A stretch of 64,000 nucleotides of DNA from Paenibacillus dokdonensis (GTDB lineage: Bacteria > Bacillota > Bacilli > Paenibacillales > Paenibacillaceae), in contig NZ_STGQ01000003.1 of NCBI RefSeq assembly GCF_004916975.1, positions 372,001 to 436,000 of the forward strand, read 5' to 3'. Positions 1 through 8,577 of this stretch are shown one piece after another. The notes under the pieces were generated by a model. That model was not told the DNA's origin and made no database searches. It worked only from the letters and a program-made list of their open reading frames with translations. Both the position numbers and the translations under genes were made by a program. Positions within the stretch are counted from its first letter, which is position 1. Every line of letters begins with the position of its first letter.

Positions 1-721
1 ATACTGCAGCAAGAGGTCCCGCCCCCGTTGGAATCTGCCAAGGATCGCCTTGATTGAGGGTAATACCAATCAGCAGCGGCAAAGCCAGAATAAACCGGAG
101 TGAGGTTACAGTCTCGTACTCCATTTTACCCACCATCAATCTCCCCATTACAGTAGAGCCGCCCCAGAGTGCCGCCGCACCAAGGGAGAGCAGGCTTCCC
201 ACTTTCACGAATTCATTCAAATGTCCGAATGGGAATGTAAATCCGAAGGTCAGCAGGTATGTGCCTCCCAAAGCCAAAACCAACAGCCATCCGAACTGAT
301 TCGGCAGCTTTTCCTTCAACAGCATGCGTGCCATCAAAATGGCGAATATCGGCTGCAGCTTTTGAAGCAGCAATACGGCATTCAAATTCCCGTGGGTCAA
401 CCCCAAGGTAAACAGTATCGTTGCAATGGCCGAGCCACCCCATGACAGGAACAGCAGAGCACCGATATGGCGCAGCTTGAGACCTCTCATTTCGGAACGA
501 TGTTTCCAGAGAACAGGGAAGACAAACAAAGCAATCACCACATGCTCCAGTAATACAATCTGCGTCGGAGTGATATGCTCCCGAAGCAGAATAATGCGAA
601 AGAGCGGATCTGCTCCCCATAATGCCGCACCGAGAACTACCAGCCAAAAGCCGGTTCTCGGCCGATCCGCCTGCTTGCGCACGGCGGGATTCAACTTAAT
701 CTTGCTGCCTACGTTTTCCAT
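1..721 (-). CDS. EamA/DMT family transporter, probable riboflavin importer (3' end outside window)
   Basis: The minus frame is open from the ATG at 721 to the window edge (240 codons). It gives a strongly hydrophobic EamA-type protein, with phrases such as WGADPLFRIILL and LLQKLQPIFAILMARMLLKEKLP typical of the first EamA repeat and the start of the second. The ATG at 721 follows AAGGGG by about 9 nt. An in-frame ATG at 757 lies directly after a terminator-like hairpin and is less likely. The gene stands alone behind an FMN riboswitch (854-1012). EamA proteins of the ImpX and RibN groups are known or predicted riboflavin transporters under FMN riboswitches, so riboflavin uptake is the best inference. 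The family is seen in the sequence; the substrate is inferred from the riboswitch. The C-terminal part is not in the window. Confidence 0.85.
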   Translation of the reverse strand, partial: MENVGSKIKLNPAVRKQADRPRTGFWLVVLGAALWGADPLFRIILLREHITPTQIVLLEHVVIALFVFPVLWKHRSEMRGLKLRHIGALLFLSWGGSAIATILFTLGLTHGNLNAVLLLQKLQPIFAILMARMLLKEKLPNQFGWLLVLALGGTYLLTFGFTFPFGHLNEFVKVGSLLSLGAAALWGGSTVMGRLMVGKMEYETVTSLRFILALPLLIGITLNQGDPWQIPTGAGPLAAV

Positions 722-762
722 TTTCTTGATCCCCTTGCCTGAATACGGAGTCAACATTGGAA

Positions 763-802
763 AACCCCCGCTCATCGACATACATCGACAAAGGCGGGGG
801 TT
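763..802 (-). terminator. Expression-platform hairpin of the FMN riboswitch
   Basis: Inverted repeat AACCCCCGC (763-771) / GCGGGGGTT (794-802). Read on the minus strand it is followed by TTTT. It lies between the FMN aptamer and the transporter start, where a riboswitch-controlled terminator is expected. The U run is short, so it may instead hide the ribosome binding region. Confidence 0.6.
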
Positions 803-853
803 GATCAAATAAGCCTGTCGAAATTGTAAAATTTCGAACAAACCTATCTTTTT

Positions 854-1012
854 GATCTTCTCCCATCCGGACTTTACCGTCGGCCCTGGAATCTCACCAG
901 GTCAGTCGCTGCTTCTAACCACAAAACAGCGAGTCGCGGGCTTGACGTCTGTCTGCTTCAATCGCAAAGGACGTTCACCGCCGGTCAGGAATTTCACCTT
1001 ACCCCGAAGATC
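854..1012 (-). promoter_or_regulatory. FMN riboswitch (RFN element)
   Basis: Read on the minus strand, the block carries the RFN hallmarks in order: GATCTTCGGGG closing stem, AAGGTGAAATTCCTGACCGG, a variable arm, GGTGAGATTCCAGGGCC, GACGGTAAAGTCCGGATGGG and the closing GAAGATC. P1 is formed by 1006-1012 with 854-860. This aptamer binds FMN and switches off riboflavin synthesis or uptake genes. Here it precedes the EamA transporter, with a terminator-like hairpin between them. Confidence 0.95.
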
Positions 1013-1043
1013 CATATTCATATTTTTAGTATTTGTTATGCAG

Positions 1044-1049
1044 ATCATA
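1044..1049 (-). promoter_or_regulatory. Candidate extended -10 promoter for the riboswitch transcript
   Basis: Minus strand TGGTATGAT: a TG-N extension with a TATGAT -10, about 30 nt upstream of the aptamer's first stem. No convincing -35 was seen, which fits an extended -10 promoter. Confidence 0.35.
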
Positions 1050-1182
1050 CCATGATTTCACATCATCGTATGTTAAAGCCATCACATTGGTTACTTACGA
1101 TAGTATAGCACATATCATAGCTCCGGTGTCGGATTATTTCAATAAGGATTTTTTTCCATCTTATAGAAACATTCGATCGGAC

Positions 1183-2205
1183 TTATTTTTGCTGCAGCAA
1201 AGCCAGAATAACTACAACCGCTTCCGCGCGAGTCGCGTGGGCACTAGGCGCAAACAGATTGCCGCTTCTTCCGTTCATAATGCCTTTCTGCGCCGCCTCC
1301 GCAGCATATGGCTTGGCCCAGGCAGGGATGAGGCTGCTGTCAGCAAAGCTCAGCTTGCTGGAGTCTTTTGCGACTTCAGCCGCATTCAGCGAACGGATGG
1401 CCATAGCTGCCATTTCAGCACGAGTAATAAGCTTGTTGGGCCCAAATGCACCATTTTCATAACCGTTCATGATGCTGCGGCCGACTGCATCTTCTACATA
1501 AACGAGTGCCCATGCTGGAATCTGCTTAGCATCCGTAAACTGCAGCGGCTGATGGGTGCCCCCGTCGGTTCCTATGGCCCGGATCAGCATCGCTGCAAAC
1601 TCAGCCCGCGTTACTTCCTTGTTCGGAAGGAATATGCCATTCGAATATCCAGTAATCCAGCCCTGCTGCACCGCTTGAATGATAGCATCTTGTGCCCAAT
1701 GACCGTTGATATCTTTCAGAGTGACTTCGGTGGATGTTGAGCCTTCCTCGACGGTAAATGCGGCTTTGACATTCGTTCCTGCTGTGTTCAGCTTCGAATC
1801 CACCAGCTTGACATCATGGATGGACAGCTGCGCAGCTCCGGTCTGCAGCCTCTTAAACTTGACGACAGCCAGTTGAAGCGTTCCGTTATCCCCAGCAATT
1901 TTGCCAACCTTGGTATGTGCAATCCGGATGTCGCTATTTTTGACGATCGGATCAATGGAAAAGCCGCTAGCTCCTGAAGTGGCGCTTTGATAGGCAAGCT
2001 TCTGTGCATTATAAGTCAGTATGAAATCGTAGGCGTATAAATCTTTAAGATGCTCACCGGTCACAACGATCGTAACTTCGCTTCCGCTGGAAGTAGACTT
2101 TAAAGAGATGGAAGGATCAGCATCAGCTGCCAAAGCAGGTGTTCCCGAAGCGAGCCATCCGAGTATCATCACTAAACCGAATATTTCGGCGAATTTTTTC
2201 AGCAT
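1183..2205 (-). CDS. Secreted cohesin-domain protein with three C-terminal SLH domains
   Basis: A 340-residue protein. A signal peptide ends near ALAADA (about residue 28). A cohesin-type beta domain spans about 30-150 (SISLKSTSSGSEVTIVV ... LTYNAQKLAYQS ... GTLQLAVVKFK). Three SLH repeats follow at about 160-215, 222-280 and 285-340, each with W-A and a TRAE/TRAEF motif. SLH domains bind pyruvylated secondary cell-wall polymer, so the protein should display its cohesin on the cell surface. It is the second gene of an operon with the dockerin protein upstream (ends at 2295), suggesting a surface docking pair. The start is supported by GAAAGGAAGAG upstream. Recognition of this dockerin by this cohesin is inferred, not shown. 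Confidence 0.85.
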   Translation of the reverse strand: MLKKFAEIFGLVMILGWLASGTPALAADADPSISLKSTSSGSEVTIVVTGEHLKDLYAYDFILTYNAQKLAYQSATSGASGFSIDPIVKNSDIRIAHTKVGKIAGDNGTLQLAVVKFKRLQTGAAQLSIHDVKLVDSKLNTAGTNVKAAFTVEEGSTSTEVTLKDINGHWAQDAIIQAVQQGWITGYSNGIFLPNKEVTRAEFAAMLIRAIGTDGGTHQPLQFTDAKQIPAWALVYVEDAVGRSIMNGYENGAFGPNKLITRAEMAAMAIRSLNAAEVAKDSSKLSFADSSLIPAWAKPYAAEAAQKGIMNGRSGNLFAPSAHATRAEAVVVILALLQQK

Positions 2206-2230
2206 TAGTACTCTTCCTTTCAGAATGCAA

Positions 2231-2265
2231 ATCGCAGGAAACAGCCTTAAGCTGCGTCCTGCGAT
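2231..2265 (-). repeat. Intra-operon hairpin between dockerin and cohesin-SLH genes
   Basis: ATCGCAGGA (2231-2239) pairs with TCCTGCGAT (2257-2265), with a nested CAGC/GCTG. On the minus strand there is no real U run after it, so it is more likely an mRNA stability or processing structure, or a weak attenuator lowering expression of the cohesin-SLH gene. Confidence 0.45.
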
Positions 2266-2294
2266 CCATTTTTTCAGAAAATGTTAATCCATGC

Positions 2295-5200
2295 TTATTT
2301 GGTGTACCAGTCTCCGATAATCATTTGAGCTACAGCAGCCAGTGCACGTATTGAAACTTCACCCTCATTGAAGAGATCGGCCTGTGCTACGCGGCTCCAG
2401 TTGCTATCGGTCGATTTGATGCCAAAATATTTAGCCATGATGGAGAGGTCCTGAACCGAGATTTTACCTGCGCCCGGCACCAGCGTAATCAGCTTGGACT
2501 GGAAGCTTGCCACTGCGCTGCTCAGCGCGGAAACCGCCGTATCCACCTGCGACTGGGTAGCGGAAGCATCGTTTTTAACCGATACGGCCGACTGAATCGC
2601 ATTTTGCAGTGCTGACTTGGCTGCGGCCGGATATTGCCCGATCTTGTCACCCGCGACTGCCTTGTCATACAGGCTTTGGGCAGTGGTGATCGTGGACGTT
2701 AATGCTGTTTTGTCCGTTGGAACGGATGGAACCGGAATGACGGCGTTTCTAAATGTATTCACAGCTTGCGTCAAAGCCGCCAGTACCGAATTGATCTGTT
2801 CCTGGGATGAGGATGCATTGCCGTATACCACATTTGCCGCTTGAATGGCTGCCAGCAGGTCGGCCTTCGCTGCAGCAGGGTATTGTCCCGGCTCTGTTCC
2901 GGTAATCGATTGGTCGGCCAGCTTCTGCGCATCCTGAATGGCTGTGAGTAGTGCGCTTCGGTCAGCGGATATGACCTGAATATGAACGGCATCTGCTCCG
3001 CCGGCAATCTCCTGCGAGGAGCTTTCCGAAGACGCCTTGAATGAAACCAAGGACATATCCGCGGTTCCGGATGCATCCGTCTTGAGCTTGCCATGAAGCT
3101 TAAACAGCTCTCCGCTGTCCTTTACCGCATGTTCTTCTCCTGTCGTAGCCAGCAAGAGGCGAATCTGCCCTTCTTCCTGCTTGATGCCTGTAGCCAGTAG
3201 GTTCAGCCCCTCCCGGGACGTAGTCACCGCATCTTCAGCCAGGGAAAGGTTCCCTTCCTGATCCGTTTCCGTTTCAAAGGCAAATTTGGAAGGATCATAT
3301 TGGATCGTAACATCCAAGGCTGTGGATGCATTGGTCAGTTTGCCTGTACCTACAGACAGTTCCACCGGTGATCCGGCATAGGCGGAAGCCGGGCCTGTCA
3401 GCGTCGCCGTATCGTCAGCTTCTCCGCCGTTCGCTGCCGTTACGGTAATACCGACATTCAACAGGTCGCTGCCGCCCTTGCCATCCTCAACCTTGAAGGA
3501 AGCCGTATAGCTGCCCTCCGCTTGCGGTGTCCATGAGAAACTGTGAAGTGCAGCATTGAAGCTTGCCCCTTCAGGCAGCGTAACTGCTGAATAGACAAGA
3601 CTATCCTGATCCGCATCCGCGGCATGGATTGTAAAAGATAAAACCGATCCCGCTTGCACCGTTTGAGGATTAACTGCAGTGAAAACAGGAGAATGGTTCT
3701 CTGATCCTGTCGCAGCCACGCGGATATCACTCAGATTTAGCAGCTTAAGCTGATATGCTGTTTTAAAGATAGACGAAATACCGGTAATATCGACATTCGT
3801 TCCTTCCGGAAACGACTGCTTTAATGTGTCCGCGTTCACGCCTGTACGGCTGTCCACACGCACACGGCTTGTTGTGCTTCCGTTCACCAGATCGAATTCA
3901 AGCGATCCGGTCACAGTCGCAAAATTGCGAACCGTAACGTTCTTAAGGGTAATCAGCTTGCCCTGGTTGCTGTCATTGACAGCGTCTTGAACAACAGGTG
4001 TCGGTGCCGGAATGTCAGCCCCGTCATCCAGCTTGGAGACCTGTACTTCACTCATCAGTTCCACCTCAGAGTTGTAGACAGTTTTCTGGGCTGTGATTTT
4101 GATCTTGTCGCCGACATGGTATCCCGTAGCCTTGCCCGGGTATACATAGACGCCGGCAGTAGCGTCCTGCAGGTAAAATCCGTTTCCGCCAAATGCGCCC
4201 GGTTCGGATGTGATGACGCCTTGTACCGTTACATAGCTGCTATCTGCCGCCGTTCTGGCGCTGGCAATCGTGGTCAATTCGGGAATGGTTACGACCGGAC
4301 CCGATTGCCCTGATCCATAGGATCCGGCTTTATACGTAGAAGGGTCGTACCATTTGTATCCGGCTGCCGGTGTTGTCCATGGCTCCGTACCCGGAATTTC
4401 AGCCGAAGTCGCCGGGTCCTCAAGCGTACCGAGCAGCGGCGTTGGCGAATCGAGCGTGATTCCTTTATTTTCAAAAGTCGTGTAATCCTCATGCTGAGCC
4501 AGCCATTCTACGGTTTGGACCAGGAAAACTCCATCCTGCCCCTCGTCCTTAAATCCATCGAATGTGGTTTTCTTACCGCCGTTATCTTCGCGTACATAAG
4601 CCGGGCTTGAATCTTCTACCGGCGAAGAATCTCCGATGAATGCCGCCTTGCCTTTTTCCAGTTTGGATATAGCCGCGTATGGTCCTTCTTCAACACCGCC
4701 GTTCTGGTATACGCCGCCTTTCGGAAAGTTTTTCTTATCGCTGGTTTCGACGGCATTACTCCAGCCAGGAACGTTTTTCGGCAGGTAGACTACACCCTTG
4801 ACCCGCTTCGGATCAAGAATCACCATAGTCGAGCCGCTGTGCATTTCAACGTCATTAACACCTGCCGTGATACCGAAGGTTTGATCATATTTCACGGCAT
4901 CCGTCTTCGTCACATCACCCACAGAGTTGTAACGGAAACGGACGCCGAAGTTTTGTCCCAGCCAATCCGTGCTGGTCACGCCCTGCATTGCACCGGAAGC
5001 TGCCTCTGCCGTCGACATGCCTTTGGCTGGATCACCGAAAGCCCCGCGGCGGTAGCCGTTCATAACCTCCGATGAATCCCAGCGGTTAAGATTCCGGTCG
5101 GAATTGTAATGGTCCGAGATAAAGAAGATACTCCCGCCTTCCTTAACGTATTGCAGCATCGCGTCCTGTTCGGAAGCTTTAAAAGGAATATTAGCTTCAC

Positions 5201-5960
5201 CAATGATAAACACGTCATACTGCTTCAGCTTGCTGAGCGTAATGGTCGGATTATCATAGGATTGTGCATTCATAGGAAGCGTTCTTTGCAGCGCGTCAAC
5301 CTGGAAATTCGCTTTTTTCAGACCATCCGCAAAATCGGAAAAGGCGCCATCAATGACCCAATCAGCAGCACCTGCTGTCTGGCCATGAGTCTCGTCAAAG
5401 AGTACCTTTTTGCCGCTGCCGTCTGGAAGCGTTGTTGGAACACCGATATTTTCGCTGCCAGGATCTGCCGGATTCGGAGTACCACCACCGCCGGTGCCTG
5501 GATCTCCTCCACCAGACTCGCCAGACACGGACATCGCCGTTGGCGTCTTGATGCCGGACATGCTGCTATATGTAGCCAACGTTCCCGTGACCTGAAGCTT
5601 TTTGCCCAGATTAGCAGGGTTCGCTTTCAGCCCAATAGAAGGGCGATAGGACGCGGACACTTGAACATCAATAAGCTTGTTTTTATCGGTTTCACTCGAT
5701 GAATCCGCGATCAATACATTTAAGTCATCCTGAAAACCTGAGAAGATGAGCTTGGAATTGTATACCTCACCGACAATATAGCCTTCAACCGTAGCTGTCT
5801 CTCCGCTGTTGTTCTTGGCAAGAGCCTCTGCCACAGTAAGCGCAGAAGCCGCGGCTTGCGCCGGCATGTATCCAAATGCGCTGGATAAAATCAAAATGAG
5901 TGCGAATAAGGAACCAGCAAGCTTCCTGTTACGTATTTTCAAATGATTGGCCATATTCAT
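2295..5960 (-). CDS. Large secreted multidomain protein with OB-folds, cohesin-like, FIVAR-like and dockerin domains
   Basis: About 1221 residues with a signal peptide ending near AQAAA. Domains in order, approximate: DUF6359-type OB-fold (40-150), a Gly/Pro linker, a GATase-like domain with FDETHGQ and SIFFISDHYNSDRN (190-500), a second OB-fold of the YhcR type (580-700), a putative Ig domain of He_PIG type (735-810), a cohesin-like domain (825-960), two tandem FIVAR-like helical repeats each containing GQYPAAAK (985-1140), and a C-terminal dockerin-like pair (ISVQDLSIMAKYFG / EVSIRALAAVAQMII). The first dockerin loop has lost most Ca-binding Asp residues. OB-fold and YhcR-like parts suggest nucleic-acid or nucleotide binding, but I see no nuclease catalytic domain and assign no enzyme activity. 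The frame extends to 5996; the ATG at 5960 or 5954 fits the AAGGAGG/AAAGGA sites better. Confidence 0.8.
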   Translation of the reverse strand: MNMANHLKIRNRKLAGSLFALILILSSAFGYMPAQAAASALTVAEALAKNNSGETATVEGYIVGEVYNSKLIFSGFQDDLNVLIADSSSETDKNKLIDVQVSASYRPSIGLKANPANLGKKLQVTGTLATYSSMSGIKTPTAMSVSGESGGGDPGTGGGGTPNPADPGSENIGVPTTLPDGSGKKVLFDETHGQTAGAADWVIDGAFSDFADGLKKANFQVDALQRTLPMNAQSYDNPTITLSKLKQYDVFIIGEANIPFKASEQDAMLQYVKEGGSIFFISDHYNSDRNLNRWDSSEVMNGYRRGAFGDPAKGMSTAEAASGAMQGVTSTDWLGQNFGVRFRYNSVGDVTKTDAVKYDQTFGITAGVNDVEMHSGSTMVILDPKRVKGVVYLPKNVPGWSNAVETSDKKNFPKGGVYQNGGVEEGPYAAISKLEKGKAAFIGDSSPVEDSSPAYVREDNGGKKTTFDGFKDEGQDGVFLVQTVEWLAQHEDYTTFENKGITLDSPTPLLGTLEDPATSAEIPGTEPWTTPAAGYKWYDPSTYKAGSYGSGQSGPVVTIPELTTIASARTAADSSYVTVQGVITSEPGAFGGNGFYLQDATAGVYVYPGKATGYHVGDKIKITAQKTVYNSEVELMSEVQVSKLDDGADIPAPTPVVQDAVNDSNQGKLITLKNVTVRNFATVTGSLEFDLVNGSTTSRVRVDSRTGVNADTLKQSFPEGTNVDITGISSIFKTAYQLKLLNLSDIRVAATGSENHSPVFTAVNPQTVQAGSVLSFTIHAADADQDSLVYSAVTLPEGASFNAALHSFSWTPQAEGSYTASFKVEDGKGGSDLLNVGITVTAANGGEADDTATLTGPASAYAGSPVELSVGTGKLTNASTALDVTIQYDPSKFAFETETDQEGNLSLAEDAVTTSREGLNLLATGIKQEEGQIRLLLATTGEEHAVKDSGELFKLHGKLKTDASGTADMSLVSFKASSESSSQEIAGGADAVHIQVISADRSALLTAIQDAQKLADQSITGTEPGQYPAAAKADLLAAIQAANVVYGNASSSQEQINSVLAALTQAVNTFRNAVIPVPSVPTDKTALTSTITTAQSLYDKAVAGDKIGQYPAAAKSALQNAIQSAVSVKNDASATQSQVDTAVSALSSAVASFQSKLITLVPGAGKISVQDLSIMAKYFGIKSTDSNWSRVAQADLFNEGEVSIRALAAVAQMIIGDWYTK

Positions 5961-6147
5961 TCCTTTCATTTCCTCCTTCATTCTTTTAAAAGTCACGATC
6001 CCCTTAAAGGTAGCATCCCTTTATTATTGCAATTAGCTGAATCTGTAAAATCTTATAATACTTTCATAAGACCGCCTCCAGCGATATAGTAGTAGGATTT
6101 TATAATAGAAAACGGGATCATATAAGCGTCTTTTTCCTTATATTTGT

Positions 6148-6186
6148 AAAAAAAATACAGAGGTCTCAGGTCATCCTGAGCCTCTG
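6148..6186 (-). terminator. Rho-independent terminator of the CpdB-type gene
   Basis: CAGAGG-T-CTCAGG / CCTGAG-CCTCTG hairpin (6158-6186), followed on the minus strand by TATTTTTTTT. It lies 70 nt past the stop at 6260. Confidence 0.8.
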
Positions 6187-6259
6187 CTTTTCTTTATAAA
6201 ATGGGATATGTTAACTATTGTATATATGATAAACGGTCCAACCTGTCAGTTCTTGGATT

Positions 6260-8290
6260 TTAATATGGATGCACCTTTTCTCTGGAAGATGCTGCGGCTT
6301 CTGTTCCCTGTCTGCACAGATCGATCCTGTAAATGCCGTAGCCCTGCGCGTTGACCCGCCCTGTATACTCAAGCTGCGGGAAGTCTTTTATATATTTAAC
6401 CGCATCCGGAGAAGAGGTGAATGTGATATTCACCGGATTGGCAATAGGAACGAAGCTCCAATTTTTCTCCGCAAGTCCATCAAGACATCCCTGCTCCGCA
6501 ATATAATCAATTAGTACCTGGCGGTTTTCATCGGCTGAGTCCAGTACCAGTTCTGCCTCCCGGAGACCCGGGAAGTTGCCGCCTCCGAATATGCGGTAAT
6601 TGCTCGATACCAGGATAAATTCTTGCTGTGGATCAACCGGTTCCCCCTGATAACAAAGGTTTACAATTCTGTGCACACAAGGGTCATGCAGAGTACCGTC
6701 CGGATTGTATCTTGCAGGCCGGGTAACGTCTACTTGATACGTGAAGCCGCCGATCACATCAAAATTAAAAACCGCAAATAGCGGATTCAGCAGCGGCTGC
6801 TCCTGCGTTTCATCCGGATCAATATGATTATATATGCCGGCACTCATCTCTAACCAATCCTTCACTGCAGCACCAGTCATTTTAACGCCCTTGACGGTAT
6901 TGTCGAATAAATACAGCTCCGTTGCGCTTTTGATGGCGACAGGACCTGCAGGAATATCCGCATACTCCTTAGGTCCGTTCCGTCCCGCCTTAAACGGTGA
7001 ACCGACGGAGAGCACGGGAAGATGCTGCAAATGCGGTGCGGAAGAAGCCAGCCATCGGCGGGCATAAGCACACTGGGCATGATTCAGAAGCTGAACGGAG
7101 GCGTCCTCCTGTACCAGGGAAAAATAGCTGTGCAAAGGAGCTTCGACCCGGCCAATGGGGGCATTCGCGTACATGATCGTACTTTGATGCACCTCTTGCA
7201 GCATTATCACCATCTCCGGATCAGCCTCGGCAAGCTCCTTCCCATGAAGACGATCATATACATCGCGGATCATGGACTTCCCTTGAACCACCTGCCATCT
7301 TCCATCCAGCTGCTGTAGCGACAAATCAATGATTCCAAGCATTGAACCGCCATATCCGGCCTGCACGGCCGGCAATCCGTTAATAGTTCCATCCTCCAGA
7401 TGGATGGCAGGCAGCGGACTCTCATGCTCTCCTTTGAAGGCTGGATTTAGGGACGCAAAATCCGCAGCCGGAAAAATTTTATGCGTGTGGGAAAAGGTGA
7501 TGGCATCAATGCCCGGAACCAGACTGAGGGGCAGCACCGCGTTTTCAGCGTTATGGTCCACCAGCGATACATTGCCATCAAATCCCGTATGGGCAAGAGC
7601 AATAATGATATCCGCACCTTCCTCTTTCATTCGCGGAACCCATTCCAATGCGGATAGCACCATATCTTTCACCTGCACCTTGCCTTTCAAATGCGTCTGA
7701 TCCCAGTCCAGAATCTGCGGAGGCACCAATCCGAAGAAGCCGATGCGAACATCATGCGGCATTCCGGAGCTATCCGTACAGGTTTTGGTCAAAATCACAT
7801 AAGGCAAATAACGGTTTACCGTATAACCGCCGTCACTACCTTTTTCATCTATATACACATTCGCGTTGACATAAGGAAAATCAGCACCTTCGATTACCCT
7901 ATCCAAATAGTCCAGTCCATAATTGAATTCATGATTTCCAAACGTCGCCGCATCATAGCCCATCGCATTCATCACTTGAACGGCGGGGTGAATGAATGGT
8001 TCTCCTTCTGAAAGACGAGAGGGGTCTATACGTGCAGCAAATGTCCCCATCGGGGTGCCTTGTATCAAATCTCCATTATCCACAAGCAGGCTGTTTACCG
8101 CTTCAGCCCTTGCCTGCTTTATTAGAGAAGCCGTACGGACCAATCCCAGGGAAGGATCCTGCTGATCCCGGTAATAATCGTAATCCATCAGACATGCATG
8201 CACATCCGTCGTCGACATAATCCGCAGCATTATGGTAGGGTCAGCATCTGATTGCTTATTCACCATTGATCCGTTTTGATTGCCATTCAC
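6260..8290 (-). CDS. cpdB: CpdB-like 2',3'-cyclic-nucleotide 2'-phosphodiesterase/3'-nucleotidase, no signal peptide
   Basis: A 676-residue bifunctional 5'-nucleotidase-family protein. The N-terminal calcineurin-like metallophosphatase domain (about 20-330) has STTDVHACLMDYDYY, DNGDLIQG, GNHEFNYG, ALAHTGFDG and FSHTHKIFP, the usual di-metal ligands. The C-terminal 5'-nucleotidase domain (about 370-640) has the substrate-binding YLFDNTVKGVKMTG and SSNYRIFGGGNFPG segments. The family releases phosphate from cyclic and 3'-nucleotides, normally outside the membrane. This copy has a short polar N-terminus and no export signal or anchor, so it looks cytoplasmic. The start is a GTG after GGGAGTGG. 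It is divergent from the phosphonate ABC operon, across an intergenic region with PhoP-like repeats, which fits a role in phosphorus supply. Confidence 0.85.
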   Translation of the reverse strand: MNGNQNGSMVNKQSDADPTIMLRIMSTTDVHACLMDYDYYRDQQDPSLGLVRTASLIKQARAEAVNSLLVDNGDLIQGTPMGTFAARIDPSRLSEGEPFIHPAVQVMNAMGYDAATFGNHEFNYGLDYLDRVIEGADFPYVNANVYIDEKGSDGGYTVNRYLPYVILTKTCTDSSGMPHDVRIGFFGLVPPQILDWDQTHLKGKVQVKDMVLSALEWVPRMKEEGADIIIALAHTGFDGNVSLVDHNAENAVLPLSLVPGIDAITFSHTHKIFPAADFASLNPAFKGEHESPLPAIHLEDGTINGLPAVQAGYGGSMLGIIDLSLQQLDGRWQVVQGKSMIRDVYDRLHGKELAEADPEMVIMLQEVHQSTIMYANAPIGRVEAPLHSYFSLVQEDASVQLLNHAQCAYARRWLASSAPHLQHLPVLSVGSPFKAGRNGPKEYADIPAGPVAIKSATELYLFDNTVKGVKMTGAAVKDWLEMSAGIYNHIDPDETQEQPLLNPLFAVFNFDVIGGFTYQVDVTRPARYNPDGTLHDPCVHRIVNLCYQGEPVDPQQEFILVSSNYRIFGGGNFPGLREAELVLDSADENRQVLIDYIAEQGCLDGLAEKNWSFVPIANPVNITFTSSPDAVKYIKDFPQLEYTGRVNAQGYGIYRIDLCRQGTEAAASSREKVHPY

Positions 8291-8351
8291 CTGTAACCAC
8301 TCCCTTTTTTCCTCGATCTATCGTAATTACGCCCATTATACCGCCCAAACA

Positions 8352-8435
8352 TTAAACCAGCGTAAAATCCTGATAATCGCTTTTCTTCCATATATAAGGA
8401 TGCATCATTTCATCTGCTGAATGCTTATTCTCCAT
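8352..8435 (-). CDS. Possible 27-residue small ORF upstream of the CpdB-type gene
   Basis: ATG at 8435, seven nt after TGGAGG, opens a 27-codon frame ending TAA at 8352. It encodes MENKHSADEMM followed by HPYIWKKSDYQDFTLV. The strong ribosome binding site is the main support. I recognise no family. It lies in the cpdB leader and could be a small protein, a leader peptide or a gene remnant. Confidence 0.35.
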   Translation of the reverse strand: MENKHSADEMMHPYIWKKSDYQDFTLV

Positions 8436-8452
8436 TTAGGTCCTCCATAAAA

Positions 8453-8512
8453 TTAACGTAGAATCAACAAAAGTAATCCTTTCCGTTAACCCTTGTCTCT
8501 CAAGCCTATGTT
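8453..8512 (+). promoter_or_regulatory. Candidate PhoP-box array and -10 of the phosphonate operon
   Basis: Four hexamers at strict 11-nt spacing: TTAACG (8453), TCAACA (8464), AATCCT (8475) and TTAACC (8486). Three match the Bacillus PhoP half-site TT(A/C/T)A(A/C)A in tandem with 5-nt spacers. A TATGTT -10-like hexamer lies at 8507-8512, 15 nt after the last box, the expected layout for a PhoP-activated promoter. The repeats could also act on the divergent cpdB side. Confidence 0.5.
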
Positions 8513-8577
8513 ACGCTCGTTCCTGTCAGGCAAGTGAGCTCTGACCAAAAAAAGAAAAGTACGTGGAGGGGACCATC

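Noticed and set aside
213..647. A 144-codon minus-strand ORF within the EamA gene
   Set aside because: The alternative minus frame gives a clear EamA transporter; this one is Cys/Ser-rich noise.
1033..1740. A 235-codon plus-strand ORF
   Set aside because: It is antisense to the cohesin-SLH gene and the riboswitch region, with no ribosome binding site or recognisable product.
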